NCBI GenBank assembly: GCA_045638145.1
Contig: JAZUAU010000020.1
Location: 1-60,825 of the forward strand
Reading direction: 5' to 3'
DNA: 60,825 nucleotides
From: SFWF01 sp045638145
GTDB lineage: Bacteria; Bacillota; Clostridia; Oscillospirales; Acutalibacteraceae
Within the stretch, counting starts at the first letter, position 1, and each line of letters opens with the position of its first letter. The notes beneath the pieces were generated by a model. It had not been told where the DNA came from and made no database searches. It worked only from the letters and a program-made list of their open reading frames with translations. This document shows positions 1-8,035 of the stretch, one piece after another. The translations under genes and the position numbers were made by a program.

Positions 1-1
1 G

Positions 2-1147
2 TTGTCTGCTCTTGCAGATATGGTTGATTGGAAAGCCGTTGCAAAGGAGTCTTTCCAGCAGTCTGTCGTACTTTCAGCCCTGACATCCGCCGCAAAATTA
101 AAGGAGCAGATACCTGCCGAGGTTTATCATAAGTGGTTTGATAAAGCCCGCTCGGTTACTGCACGCAACATTAGAGTTGCAAACGCCCAATCCGAACTTA
201 TTTCCATTTTGAAAAAGAGTGGCTACTCCTATATAATATTAAAGGGAGAAGCATCTGCGGCATATTATAAAAACCCCGATAACCGAACTCTCGGCGATGT
301 TGATTTTCTTATCGACCCGAGTAAAAAAGAGGAGATAGCAAGCCTCCTTCGAAGTGAGGGATATACCTCCTCAATGGAGGGACACACCTGTCATATAGTG
401 TTTAAAAAGCCTAATGCTGAGCTTGAAATGCACCACCGTGTTGCAGGAATTCCAAGTGGCAAGGCAGGGGAGAGGATAGAGCAGTTTTTGGCAAATGCTC
501 ATCTTAAAAGTGTACCGAAAAATATCGGCTCGGGCGAGTTTTCTGCCCCGACCGACCTTTATCACGGCTTAATATTGCTGCTTCATACCCAGCACCATCT
601 TCTCTATGAGGGAATAGGGCTTCGTCATCTTAGTGACATTGCCGCATTTATAAATGTGACAAAAGATGAGCCCTTTTGGGAGGAAGAACTCCTGCCGCTC
701 TTAAAAAATATAGGACTTTATACCTTCTTATCGGTTATGGCGGATATTTCCGTCCGTTATTTTGGAGTTGATGCGCCAAGATGGTATGAGGCTGTTGATA
801 CCGCAGTTTCCGACGGCATTTTAGAAGATATTTTAGAAGGCGGAAACTTCGGAAAGAAGGATACTCTTCGTGGCAGAAGCGGAAATCTGCTCACTAACCA
901 CAAGACCGACGGCAAACGCCACAGAAAGCTTTATAATCTGTTTAGAACTTTAAAGGACTCTACCGCCGAGGTCTACCCGAGTGTTAAAAAATACCCTATT
1001 TTATATGCTGTGTTTATGCCATATAGAGCGACAAAATATATAATTTTGGTAATCTGCGGTAAGCGAGTTAACCTTGCAAAAACCCTGCCGATTGCAGATA
1101 AAAGACAAAAACTATACGATAATTTACATATTTTTGAGGTGAATTGA
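2..1147 (+). CDS. Nucleotidyltransferase-like family protein (PF14907 type), 5' end cut by the window
   Basis: The 381 visible residues carry the hallmark of the uncharacterised nucleotidyltransferase family (PF14907): an ILKGEASAAYY segment near residue 79, then NRTLGDVDFLI near residue 95, where the GD.DF acidic pair would bind metal. Histidine-rich helices follow (LLLHTQHHLLYEG, near 190) and a basic C-terminus. Family members usually sit in capsule, exopolysaccharide or peptide-modification loci, and their substrates are mostly unknown. The visible first codon is a TTG at the window edge, and similar proteins have some more N-terminal residues, so the true start is probably outside. The stop abuts the ATG of the sugar epimerase, so the two are cotranscribed and this is the tail of a polysaccharide operon. 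Family call is firm, substrate unknown. Confidence 0.75.
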   Translation: MSALADMVDWKAVAKESFQQSVVLSALTSAAKLKEQIPAEVYHKWFDKARSVTARNIRVANAQSELISILKKSGYSYIILKGEASAAYYKNPDNRTLGDVDFLIDPSKKEEIASLLRSEGYTSSMEGHTCHIVFKKPNAELEMHHRVAGIPSGKAGERIEQFLANAHLKSVPKNIGSGEFSAPTDLYHGLILLLHTQHHLLYEGIGLRHLSDIAAFINVTKDEPFWEEELLPLLKNIGLYTFLSVMADISVRYFGVDAPRWYEAVDTAVSDGILEDILEGGNFGKKDTLRGRSGNLLTNHKTDGKRHRKLYNLFRTLKDSTAEVYPSVKKYPILYAVFMPYRATKYIILVICGKRVNLAKTLPIADKRQKLYDNLHIFEVN

Positions 1148-2311
1148 ATGAGCAAAGGATTTAAAAACGACGGAAAGCTGAAGCTTCTCATAATCGTAGG
1201 AACAAGACCCGAGATTATCCGCCTTTCAGCCGTAATCAATAAGTGCAGAAAGTATTTCGATACCGTTCTTGCACACACAGGTCAGAATTATGACTATAAC
1301 CTTAATGGTATTTTCTTCCGTGATTTAGGTCTAGAGGATCCAGACGTTTATCTTGATGCAGTAGGTGCCGACCTCGGCGAGACAATGGGCAATATCATTG
1401 CAAAATGCTATCAGCTTATGGTCGAAACCGAGCCCGATGCTGTACTTGTCCTCGGCGATACCAACTCCTGTCTTTCGGTAATCGGCGCAAAAAGACTTCA
1501 TATCCCCATTTTCCATATGGAAGCCGGAAACCGCTGTAAGGATGAGTGTCTGCCCGAGGAAACCAACCGCAGAATCGTTGACATTATCAGCGATGTAAAC
1601 CTTGCTTATTCCGAGCACGCAAGAAGATATCTTGCCGATTGCGGATTCCCTCGGGAACGCACATATGTTACCGGCTCGCCCATGGCAGAGGTTTTACGAA
1701 ACAACCTCGAAAATATCGAAAAGAGCGATATTCACTCTCGCCTCGATCTCGAAAAAGGTAAATATATTCTTCTTTCGGCACACAGAGAAGAGAATATCGA
1801 TACCGAAAAGAACTTCAATTCGCTTTTCAACGCCATCAATAAAATGGCAAAGAAATACGATATGCCGATTCTCTATTCCTGCCATCCGAGAAGTAAAAAG
1901 CGTCTCGAATCCACAGGCTTCAAGCTTGACCCCCGTGTAATTCAGCATGAGCCCCTCGGCTTCCACGATTACAACTGTCTCCAGATGAACGCCTTTGCAG
2001 TTGTTTCCGATTCGGGAACTCTCCCCGAAGAAAGCTCCTTCTTCACCTCTATCGGAAAGCCCTTCCCGGCAATCTGCATCCGCACCTCAACCGAGCGTCC
2101 CGAAGCTCTCGATAAGGCTTGCTTTGTCCTCGCCGGAATTGATGAGCAAAGCTTACTTGGTGCCGTAGAAATGGCGGTCGAGATGAACGAGGCAGGGGAC
2201 TTTGGAATCCCCGTTCCCGACTATGTGGAGGAAAACGTTTCAACCAAGGTTGTAAAAATCATCCGTTCCTACACCGGCATCGTCAACAAAATGGTCTGGC
2301 GCAAGGACTAA
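1148..2311 (+). CDS. wecB: Non-hydrolysing UDP-N-acetylhexosamine 2-epimerase (WecB/CapG type)
   Basis: Cytoplasmic sugar-nucleotide epimerase of 387 aa, the usual length for the family. The N-terminus has VGTRPEIIRLS, then HTGQNYDYNLN, LVLGDTNSC and HMEAGNRC, and the second domain has SAHREENIDTE and a DSGTLPEESS segment that grips the UDP moiety. Classical WecB converts UDP-GlcNAc to UDP-ManNAc. The DYNLN, NSCLS and EAGNRCKDE spellings are, from memory, closer to the staphylococcal Cap5G/Cap8G and WbjD branch that makes UDP-N-acetyl-L-fucosamine, so the exact product is open. It starts directly at the end of the preceding gene and is followed by a strong terminator, marking the end of the operon. 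Confidence 0.88.
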   Translation: MSKGFKNDGKLKLLIIVGTRPEIIRLSAVINKCRKYFDTVLAHTGQNYDYNLNGIFFRDLGLEDPDVYLDAVGADLGETMGNIIAKCYQLMVETEPDAVLVLGDTNSCLSVIGAKRLHIPIFHMEAGNRCKDECLPEETNRRIVDIISDVNLAYSEHARRYLADCGFPRERTYVTGSPMAEVLRNNLENIEKSDIHSRLDLEKGKYILLSAHREENIDTEKNFNSLFNAINKMAKKYDMPILYSCHPRSKKRLESTGFKLDPRVIQHEPLGFHDYNCLQMNAFAVVSDSGTLPEESSFFTSIGKPFPAICIRTSTERPEALDKACFVLAGIDEQSLLGAVEMAVEMNEAGDFGIPVPDYVEENVSTKVVKIIRSYTGIVNKMVWRKD

Positions 2312-2320
2312 TCAAAAACC

Positions 2321-2356
2321 AAAAACCGCACTCCAAAAACGAGAGTGCGGTTTTAA
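2321..2356 (+). terminator. Rho-independent terminator after the epimerase gene
   Basis: A perfect 12-bp stem AAAACCGCACTC / GAGTGCGGTTTT closes over a short A-rich loop 11 bases after the epimerase stop codon and runs into a T-rich tail. Confidence 0.85.
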
Positions 2357-2504
2357 TTTGCTTTAATGTGAAATTTGTAGGGGGGTTACTATCATTTGGT
2401 AGTAGGATAACCTATTTATAATTCAATGTAGGTGAGGGTCTGCAGCTCCTATAAGGTATTGTCAAATTTTACATTTGTTTGTATGCAAAATAAAAGTATA
2501 TTTC

Positions 2505-2533
2505 TTGTTATTTGCCGAATTTAGTAGTATAAT
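2505..2533 (+). promoter_or_regulatory. Sigma-A-type promoter for the macro-like/HTH gene
   Basis: TTGTTA and TATAAT are separated by exactly 17 bases, about 80 bases before the start codon. Upstream, 2388-2416 holds a small inverted repeat (GGTTA..TAACC around CTATC/GGTAG). I see no other gene between 2357 and 2615. Confidence 0.6.
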
Positions 2534-2615
2534 TATAAAAAATGGAACGACTGTCCGTATTTTGGGATAACTATCGTGTCATAATTTAATAAAATCATTA
2601 AAAGGGGAGTTGCAA

Positions 2616-3686
2616 ATGGGTTGGAGAATCGAAAGATATGACCCGAATGCCGAGGGATATGATACAATAGTGGATATTGCGGTTGAAATTTACAGCGATA
2701 CCGAACCTATCCGTAGAATTTCAACACTGAAATTTTTGAGCGGCAAAATTACAGAAGCTAAAGATATTCCCGAATCGGCTAAGGTTACCCGTTATTTTTT
2801 CAGAAAGTATAAATATGTAATACACTCTGTATGGCAACAATATGATTCTTTTGAATATTGTTCTGAATTAAAACGTGCGATAAACAGAGCATTAAGAATA
2901 GCCGATGCCAAGGGCAGCAAAAAGATTTACATTCCGCTTATTGACTATAAACTACCCAACATAGATATGATTAAGATGATTCTTAATGCATATCAGGAAA
3001 TTGATTATTTGTGTTCGTATAAAGATTATGATGTGACCTTGGCGGTAAAGGATGAAAGCCTGAATTTTAATGATATCAGACGCCTTATCTCGGTCGACGA
3101 ATACTTACATACTAAATATCGCTCGAAACCGTCGGATGATGACGATTTAATGTTCAGCATCCCTTCAAATAAGAAGTACTCTTTACCGGAAATTCCGTCT
3201 GACAGAAAGTCTTCAAATGCTGATATCGAGAATTGTGAGGATGATGGCGACTATTTAGATGTTCTGCCGCTATTCTCCGATCGTGACAAAGAATCAAAAG
3301 GAAAGCCTACCACGACTGACAATATCAAGGAACGTCTTGCTTCTCTCGATGAAAGCTTTTCCTCGGCGCTTTTTAAACTTATCGATGAAAAGGGAATAAG
3401 CGACGTCGAATGCTATAAAAGGGCAAATATAGACCGTAAGCTTTTTTCGAAAATTCGTTGTGACACCGGCTACAAGCCCCGAAAGCATACTGCCTTTGCT
3501 TTGGCAATTGCCCTCGAGCTCGACCTTGCCGAAACCGAAAAGCTGCTCAAAACGGCAGGCTATGCAATCTCCCACAGCGAAAGATTTGACGTAATAATCG
3601 AATACTTCATAATTAATAAGAACTATAATATCCATGAAATAAACGATACGCTATATGCCTTTGACGAGAGGCTTCTCGGGGCATAA
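2616..3686 (+). CDS. Degenerate macro-domain-like protein with C-terminal helix-turn-helix-like domain
   Basis: The start at 2616 (MGWRIERY) sits 6 bases after AAAGGGGAG; an upstream TTG at 2610 overlaps that site. Residues 41-160 read like the second half of a macro (ADP-ribose-binding) domain: GKITEAKDIP, then KYVIHSV where macro proteins have YVIHTVGP, then ALRIADAKGSKKIYIPLI matching the AxxxGxxSIAFPxIS strand. The NAAN motif and glycine-rich loop that hold ADP-ribose are absent, so this looks like a non-binding or re-purposed macro fold. A linker with YLDVLPLFS (213-221) follows. Residues 240-352 match a domain I recall at the C-terminus of clostridial macro proteins (SFSSALFKLIDEKG, NIDRKLFSKIR, AFALAIALELDLAETEKLL), which resembles an XRE-type helix bundle. 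Function unknown; possibly an ADP-ribose or RNA-damage related adaptor. Confidence 0.6.
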   Translation: MGWRIERYDPNAEGYDTIVDIAVEIYSDTEPIRRISTLKFLSGKITEAKDIPESAKVTRYFFRKYKYVIHSVWQQYDSFEYCSELKRAINRALRIADAKGSKKIYIPLIDYKLPNIDMIKMILNAYQEIDYLCSYKDYDVTLAVKDESLNFNDIRRLISVDEYLHTKYRSKPSDDDDLMFSIPSNKKYSLPEIPSDRKSSNADIENCEDDGDYLDVLPLFSDRDKESKGKPTTTDNIKERLASLDESFSSALFKLIDEKGISDVECYKRANIDRKLFSKIRCDTGYKPRKHTAFALAIALELDLAETEKLLKTAGYAISHSERFDVIIEYFIINKNYNIHEINDTLYAFDERLLGA

Positions 3687-3691
3687 AAAAT

Positions 3692-3708
3692 GTCGCTTTA
3701 AAAGCGAC
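3692..3708. repeat. Short palindrome just after the macro-like gene
   Basis: GTCGCTTT and AAAGCGAC flank a single base. It has no T tract, so it is more likely an mRNA 3'-end stabiliser or a protein site than a terminator. Confidence 0.5.
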
Positions 3709-3732
3709 CACAAACAATTTAACAACCGCTAT

Positions 3733-3776
3733 AATATGATCGTAAGGTCCGAAAACCCTTACGGTCATATTTTTTT
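3733..3776 (+). terminator. Terminator/attenuator abutting the ribosome site of the VWA gene
   Basis: AATATGA-CGTAAGG pairs with CCTTACG-TCATATT with one mismatch, followed by a run of seven T. The GGAGG ribosome site of the next gene starts at 3777, directly after the T run. A transcript terminated here would stop just before the VWA gene becomes translatable, so the hairpin could act as an attenuator. A TATAAT hexamer lies at 3730-3735 but without a good -35. Confidence 0.75.
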
Positions 3777-3789
3777 GGAGGAATTATAA

Positions 3790-4422
3790 GTGAAAAACAA
3801 AATTACCGAACTTGTTTTTATTATCGACAAAAGCGGTTCAATGGCTGGGCTTGAAAGCGATACTATAGGCGGATTTAATTCGTTGATTCAAAAACAGAAA
3901 AAAGGAGTAGGAGAATGCTTTGTTACTACGGTGCTTTTTGACAGCGATTATTCTGTAATACACGATAGGCTGAAGATTGAAGAAGTAACACAAATGACGG
4001 ATAAAGACTACTTTGTAGGCGGATGCACCGCTCTTTATGATGCTGTGGGCAGTGCTATAGAGCATATTGAAAAAATACATAAATATATCCGTCGCGAAGA
4101 CATTCCTTCAAAAGTAATGTTTGTAATAACCACTGACGGAATGGAAAACGCAAGTAAACATTTCGGCGGTGCCACGGTTAAAAGCCTTATTGAGAAAAAG
4201 AAGAAAGAAGATTGGGAGTTTATATTTATTGGCGCAAACATAGATGCCTTCGAAGTTGCCGAAGATATAGGTATTGGTAGAAATCGCGCGGCTAATTATG
4301 TGGCAAGCAGTAAAGGTACGAATTTTATGTACAACACCGTATCAGACGCACTCTCCGATATGAGGGAAAATGATGAATTTGACGGCGGCTATCTTGATGT
4401 GCTCAATCTGTTTAGTAAGTGA
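3790..4422 (+). CDS. Small von Willebrand factor A (VWA) domain protein
   Basis: Stand-alone 210-aa VWA protein with GTG start 8 bases after GGAGG. The metal-ion-dependent adhesion site is intact: DKSGSM at residues 13-18, the conserved threonine in GGCTALYDA near 78-86, and the second acidic strand ITTDGMENAS near 115. No signal peptide or membrane segment, so it is cytoplasmic. Such proteins resemble the TerY/stress-associated VWA group and usually act as metal-dependent binding scaffolds. The last ten residues, YLDVLNLFSK, nearly repeat YLDVLPLFS in the linker of the upstream macro-like protein. The ankyrin gene follows 13 bases after the stop, so the two are cotranscribed. Partner unknown. 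Confidence 0.85.
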   Translation: MKNKITELVFIIDKSGSMAGLESDTIGGFNSLIQKQKKGVGECFVTTVLFDSDYSVIHDRLKIEEVTQMTDKDYFVGGCTALYDAVGSAIEHIEKIHKYIRREDIPSKVMFVITTDGMENASKHFGGATVKSLIEKKKKEDWEFIFIGANIDAFEVAEDIGIGRNRAANYVASSKGTNFMYNTVSDALSDMRENDEFDGGYLDVLNLFSK

Positions 4423-4435
4423 GTTGTGAAAATCA

Positions 4436-5074
4436 ATGCAAAACTTAATATCCGAGCTTGAAAGAATGTGCTGGCATAAGGATTTCAATAGATATGAGGC
4501 TTTACATATTGCGCGTCAGCTTGATTTAAACCAAGTGTTTCTCTCCTCGACAAAGCGATACAGTTTTCAATACAAAACCACCTTTTTAGAGGAAGCGATA
4601 GAGTGCTATAATATTCCGATGGTCGAGCTGTTGCTGCAAAACGGAGCAGACCCAAACTTTATTGACCCGAAAGGCGAAGCCGACCATATTTTCTGGACCC
4701 TTCAGTTTGCGGACGGTACTACCAAAGAGGAAGATAACATAAGACTTGAAATAGCAGAGCTTATGCTGCATTATGGTGCAGACCCGAACTGTCAGGATGA
4801 CAACGAAGAACTACTGACAGAGATAATTAACTCTTATCTTGAATTAGAGGGTCTGCCGATAAGCATTGACTGTCTAAAAGAGTATGGTATGCGTTTTATG
4901 ATATTACTTATAGCCTATGGTGGAAAAAGCAGTAGTTATCCTGTCGAAATAGTGAAAGACTTTGATAAAAGCAATCTTAAGCAATACAAACTTAAAAAGA
5001 TTTTCCCTTTCGGTAGAAAGGTCACCCTCGGCGTTATCGTTGACGGAGAAGGGAATACGGTGGCTTATGTTTAA
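4436..5074 (+). CDS. Ankyrin-repeat protein
   Basis: Cytoplasmic protein of 212 aa. Two ankyrin units are clear: MVELLLQNGADPNFID near residues 62-77 and IAELMLHYGADPNCQD near 103-118, both with the NGADPN-type hairpin. A helical segment lies before them and a variable C-terminal part (residues 150-212) after them. Ankyrin repeats bind other proteins. It starts 13 bases after the VWA gene, so it probably forms part of the same complex or response module. No enzymatic motif is visible, and the ribosome site is weak, which suggests translational coupling to the VWA gene. Confidence 0.78.
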   Translation: MQNLISELERMCWHKDFNRYEALHIARQLDLNQVFLSSTKRYSFQYKTTFLEEAIECYNIPMVELLLQNGADPNFIDPKGEADHIFWTLQFADGTTKEEDNIRLEIAELMLHYGADPNCQDDNEELLTEIINSYLELEGLPISIDCLKEYGMRFMILLIAYGGKSSSYPVEIVKDFDKSNLKQYKLKKIFPFGRKVTLGVIVDGEGNTVAYV

Positions 5075-5667
5075 AAAATAAATATGCAAACGTTCTGTCG
5101 ATTTATAATCGGATTTTCTCACGGTATCTACGCTTGATTGCGGTGCCGTCATGATGGGTAATCCGGATATATCACGGCAGATTGCGTTTAATAAGATATT
5201 TACAGCAATACTTATTTTCCGTAACGACATAATCGGGACTGTCCTTTTAAGGATTTTCGGTGATTTTGTGGTGGGGGCAATTGCAGCCCCTTTCTTGCAA
5301 AATTACCTTGTCAAAAATATCTTGTAAACCGTTAATAATTGCCGAATATATATGCAGTCGGCTAATTCACTTGCGGTTTTCAAATTAAAGACAGCATCAG
5401 CAAAATTTGTCAGAGAAAATTAGATTCAATGAGCTGTCTTGAAAAAATAAAAGATGCAGGCAGCAATGCTTAGGGCGATACTGAATGTACCTCAGCCGCC
5501 CGCATCTTGAAAAACGTTTTTCTTCCTGGGCGGCTATAGTTGCCTATTCAGGAGGTTAAGCGTATAAAGGCACATACAGCAATTAAATTTTAACGAGGCG
5601 TCGTTACGCATTCCTGTTTGTTGTTTTGTTATACCGTGCCTTGATTTCATAAGAAAAGAGTGATAAT
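5075..5667. other. 593-base gap with structured region and no convincing gene
   Basis: The left part (5151-5327) has a 58-codon open frame starting ATGATGGGTAAT that I do not recognise and cannot support. The right part (5388-5535) is rich in inverted repeats and is listed separately as a candidate RNA. AT-rich sequence fills the rest up to the DUF2828 ribosome site. Confidence 0.6.
5388..5535 (+). ncRNA. Candidate structured RNA upstream of the DUF2828 gene
   Basis: Three nested or competing stems are visible. AAGACAGC (5388-5395) pairs with GCTGTCTT (5433-5440). AAGATGC-A-GGC-A-GC (5451-5464) pairs with GC-C-GCC-C-GCATCTT (5495-5508), 12 pairs with two A/C mismatches over a 30-base loop. 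AGCCGCCC (5494-5501) can instead pair with GGGCGGCT (5528-5535), which would break the second stem. Ro60-family proteins bind Y RNAs, some bacterial Y RNA genes lie beside the protein gene, and this lies just upstream of a Ro60-like gene. The strand and the RNA itself are inference. Confidence 0.35.
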
Positions 5668-7164
5668 ATGTTAAACTATTTGAAAAATGAAGCTAATATT
5701 GGCTTCACCGAAAACGGTGCTGTAACGAATAAATCTACGTTATCCGATTGCCTTGATTTGTTTTCGACTGTCGGTGCATTAAGACGTTCGGGGGAAAAAG
5801 AAATAATTGACCGTTTTGTCAGAGCATTTGCAGAGGATAAAAATATAGCGATGAAGACACTCTTTTTCGCCCGTGATATAAGAGGCGGTCTCGGTGAACG
5901 CAGAGTTTTTCGCGTGATACTCGAATGGCTTGCAAAAAATGAGCCCGAGGTTGCCGGAAAGAATTTAGAGTACGTTGCAGAATACGGCCGTTTTGACGAC
6001 CTGCTCTGCCTTTTCGGCACACCTCTTGAAAAGGAAATGCTTTCTCTTATTAAGAAACAGCTTGAAAAAGATATCCTCGGCCTAATTACAGACGGCGAGG
6101 TCTCTCTGCTTGCAAAGTGGCTTCCGTCGGTAAATACATCTAATAAAGAAGCAGTGATGAAGGGCAAAAGGATAGCGAAATATCTCGGTATGACCGACGC
6201 CGAGTACAGAAAGACCCTTTCCAAGCTTCGTGCTCATATCCGTATAATTGAAAATAATCTCCGGGAGAGAGATTATACCTTCGATTATGAAAAACAGCCC
6301 TCAAAGGCGCTCTTCAAATACCGTGCCGCTTTTATGCGTAACGATAACGAGAGATATGAGGACTTTCTTAAAAAGGTATCCGAGGGAGAGGCAACACTCA
6401 ACGCCGCAACCCTTGCTCCCTATGAGATTGTAGACCCGTATCTGCGCAGAGATTGGCGCTATTGCGACGTGTTTATGAGGGAGATAACCGAAGAGGAAAA
6501 GAGGACGCTTAATGCCACCTGGGCCTCTCTTCCATCCTTTAAAACGACGGACAACATTCTTCCCGTAATCGATACCTCTGGCTCTATGTACGATTCCGGA
6601 AAGCCCTGTCCGGCGTCGGTTGCTCTGTCGCTTGGCCTTTACCTTGCAGAGCATAACAGCGGAATCTTCAAAAATCACTTTATCGAGTTTTCGAGCGAGC
6701 CCGAGCTCATTGAAATAAAGGGAGAAACCTTTGCCGACCGTCTCCGCTTTGTTACCTCGTTTTGCAAGGCGGCAGATACCAATATAGAAGCAGTTTTCGA
6801 CCTTGTGCTCTCGGCGGCAGTGAATAATAATATTCCCCAAAGCGAGCTGCCCGAAAAAATAGTAATCATTTCGGATATGGAGTTCAACTCCTGCGTGGAT
6901 AATGCCGAAGCTACCAACTTTGAAAATGCCAAGGAGAAGTTTCGTAAGGCAGGCTATAAGCTTCCCGAGCTTGTATTCTGGAATGTTGCAAACCGTCGCA
7001 GAAATCAGCCGGTCACTAAAAACGAGCAAGGTGTAGCACTTATCTCGGGGTGTACGCCTCAGATATTCTCTGCAGTAGTAGACGGCTCCCTTGAAGCAAA
7101 AACACCCTATGAGTTTATGCTCGAAACCTTGTCCTCTCAGCGTTACTCAGTAATATCCGCATAA
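5668..7164 (+). CDS. DUF2828 family protein (TROVE/Ro60-like helical repeats plus VWA domain)
   Basis: Cytoplasmic protein of 498 aa. The N-terminal half is helical-repeat-like with DUF2828 hallmarks: ENGAVTNKSTLSDCLDLF near 16, FFARDIRGGLGERRVF near 66, YVAEYGRFDDLL near 103, LLAKWLPSVNTSN near 145 and AEYRKTLSKLR near 178. The C-terminal half is a VWA domain with an intact metal site, IDTSGSM near 300, and IISDMEF near 400. This helical-toroid plus VWA plan is that of Ro60/Rsr, which binds Y RNA and misfolded RNA; DUF2828 is related but its function is not established. The start at 5668 follows AAAGAGTGA. Context is the VWA and macro-like genes upstream and a candidate RNA in the leader. 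A strong terminator follows. Confidence 0.85.
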   Translation: MLNYLKNEANIGFTENGAVTNKSTLSDCLDLFSTVGALRRSGEKEIIDRFVRAFAEDKNIAMKTLFFARDIRGGLGERRVFRVILEWLAKNEPEVAGKNLEYVAEYGRFDDLLCLFGTPLEKEMLSLIKKQLEKDILGLITDGEVSLLAKWLPSVNTSNKEAVMKGKRIAKYLGMTDAEYRKTLSKLRAHIRIIENNLRERDYTFDYEKQPSKALFKYRAAFMRNDNERYEDFLKKVSEGEATLNAATLAPYEIVDPYLRRDWRYCDVFMREITEEEKRTLNATWASLPSFKTTDNILPVIDTSGSMYDSGKPCPASVALSLGLYLAEHNSGIFKNHFIEFSSEPELIEIKGETFADRLRFVTSFCKAADTNIEAVFDLVLSAAVNNNIPQSELPEKIVIISDMEFNSCVDNAEATNFENAKEKFRKAGYKLPELVFWNVANRRRNQPVTKNEQGVALISGCTPQIFSAVVDGSLEAKTPYEFMLETLSSQRYSVISA

Positions 7165-7165
7165 T

Positions 7166-7204
7166 ATAACACCGCACTCCAAAATCCGAGCGCGGTGTTA
7201 TATT
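7166..7204 (+). terminator. Terminator after the DUF2828 gene
   Basis: ATAACACCGCACTC pairs with GAGCGCGGTGTTAT (one mismatch) over an 8-base loop, starting 2 bases after the stop codon; a short T-rich tail follows. Confidence 0.75.
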
Positions 7205-7250
7205 GTACAGGCGGTCTTCCATATAGTTTTATAAAAAAGGGGAGATAGCC

Positions 7251-8012
7251 GTGAGATATATCATAATTACAAAGAAACATTTGACCGTTGCCGCAAGTAT
7301 TATAGTTGCGGCGGTTTTTGCCGTAGTTTGTTCGGTCGGAGTTTATGCTAATTCAAACCGAAAACTGCCTATCTACTGTGTTGAAACCGAGAAAAAGCAG
7401 GTCGCGCTGTCCTTTGATGCAGCGTGGGGCAACGACGATACCGAACAGCTTATTAAAATACTTGCCGAGTACGACGCAAAAGCCACCTTTTTCGTCGTCG
7501 GTTCGTGGGTCGATAAGTACCCAGAAAGTGTTAAGCAACTTTACGATGCAGGTCACAAAATTATGAACCATTCAAACACCCACCCCAATATGCCGAGCCT
7601 CTCGGACGCGCAAAAGAAGGATGAACTGGTTTCCTGCAACAAAAAAATAGCCGCAATAACGGGGGAGACCCCAACCCTCTTCCGCCCGCCCTACGGCGAC
7701 TATGACAACGCCACGATAAACGCCTGCACCGACCTCGGAATGTACACGATTCAGTGGGACGTCGACTCCCTCGACTGGAAAGAAAATGCAACTCCCGAGA
7801 GCATCTGCAAAAGAGTGACGAGTAAGGTGAAAAACGGCAGTATCGTGCTATTTCACAACGATGCCGACCACACTCCTGCCGCACTGCCAAACATTCTCAA
7901 ATGCCTTAAAGATGAGGGGTATGAGTTCGTATTTATCGAAGACCTCATATACAAAGAAAACTACGAAATAAAGCACGACGGAACACAGTGCAAAATCAAA
8001 GACGGCGAATAA
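7251..8012 (+). CDS. Membrane-anchored polysaccharide deacetylase (PdaB-like, NodB domain)
   Basis: GTG start behind AAAGGGGAG. Residues 8-33 form an N-terminal membrane anchor, so the enzyme faces outside. The NodB (CE4) domain follows: SFDAAWGNDDT near 53, NHSNTHPN with the two metal histidines near 105, RPPYGDYD near 147 and WDVDSLDW near 172, then IVLFHN near 200. The SFDAAWG spelling in place of TFDDG is typical of PdaB-type sporulation deacetylases. The family removes acetyl groups from peptidoglycan sugars or related polymers. It is a single-gene unit bounded by terminators. The exact substrate is inferred only from family. Confidence 0.85.
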   Translation: MRYIIITKKHLTVAASIIVAAVFAVVCSVGVYANSNRKLPIYCVETEKKQVALSFDAAWGNDDTEQLIKILAEYDAKATFFVVGSWVDKYPESVKQLYDAGHKIMNHSNTHPNMPSLSDAQKKDELVSCNKKIAAITGETPTLFRPPYGDYDNATINACTDLGMYTIQWDVDSLDWKENATPESICKRVTSKVKNGSIVLFHNDADHTPAALPNILKCLKDEGYEFVFIEDLIYKENYEIKHDGTQCKIKDGE

Positions 8013-8027
8013 TTCGCCGTCTTTGAT
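7995..8027. terminator. Bidirectional terminator whose loop is the deacetylase stop codon
   Basis: A perfect 15-bp inverted repeat (ATCAAAGACGGCGAA / TTCGCCGTCTTTGAT) encloses only the bases TAA at 8010-8012, which are the stop codon of the deacetylase. It lies between convergent genes and can serve both. Confidence 0.75.
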
Positions 8028-8035
8028 ATCATAGG

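Noticed and set aside
5151..5327. 58-codon open frame in the gap before the DUF2828 gene
   Set aside because: It has no clear ribosome site and no similarity I recognise; kept only as a note.
6301..7029. Open frame of 242 codons on the minus strand across the DUF2828 gene
   Set aside because: It is a shadow of a clearly coding, conserved frame and shows no recognisable domain or ribosome site.
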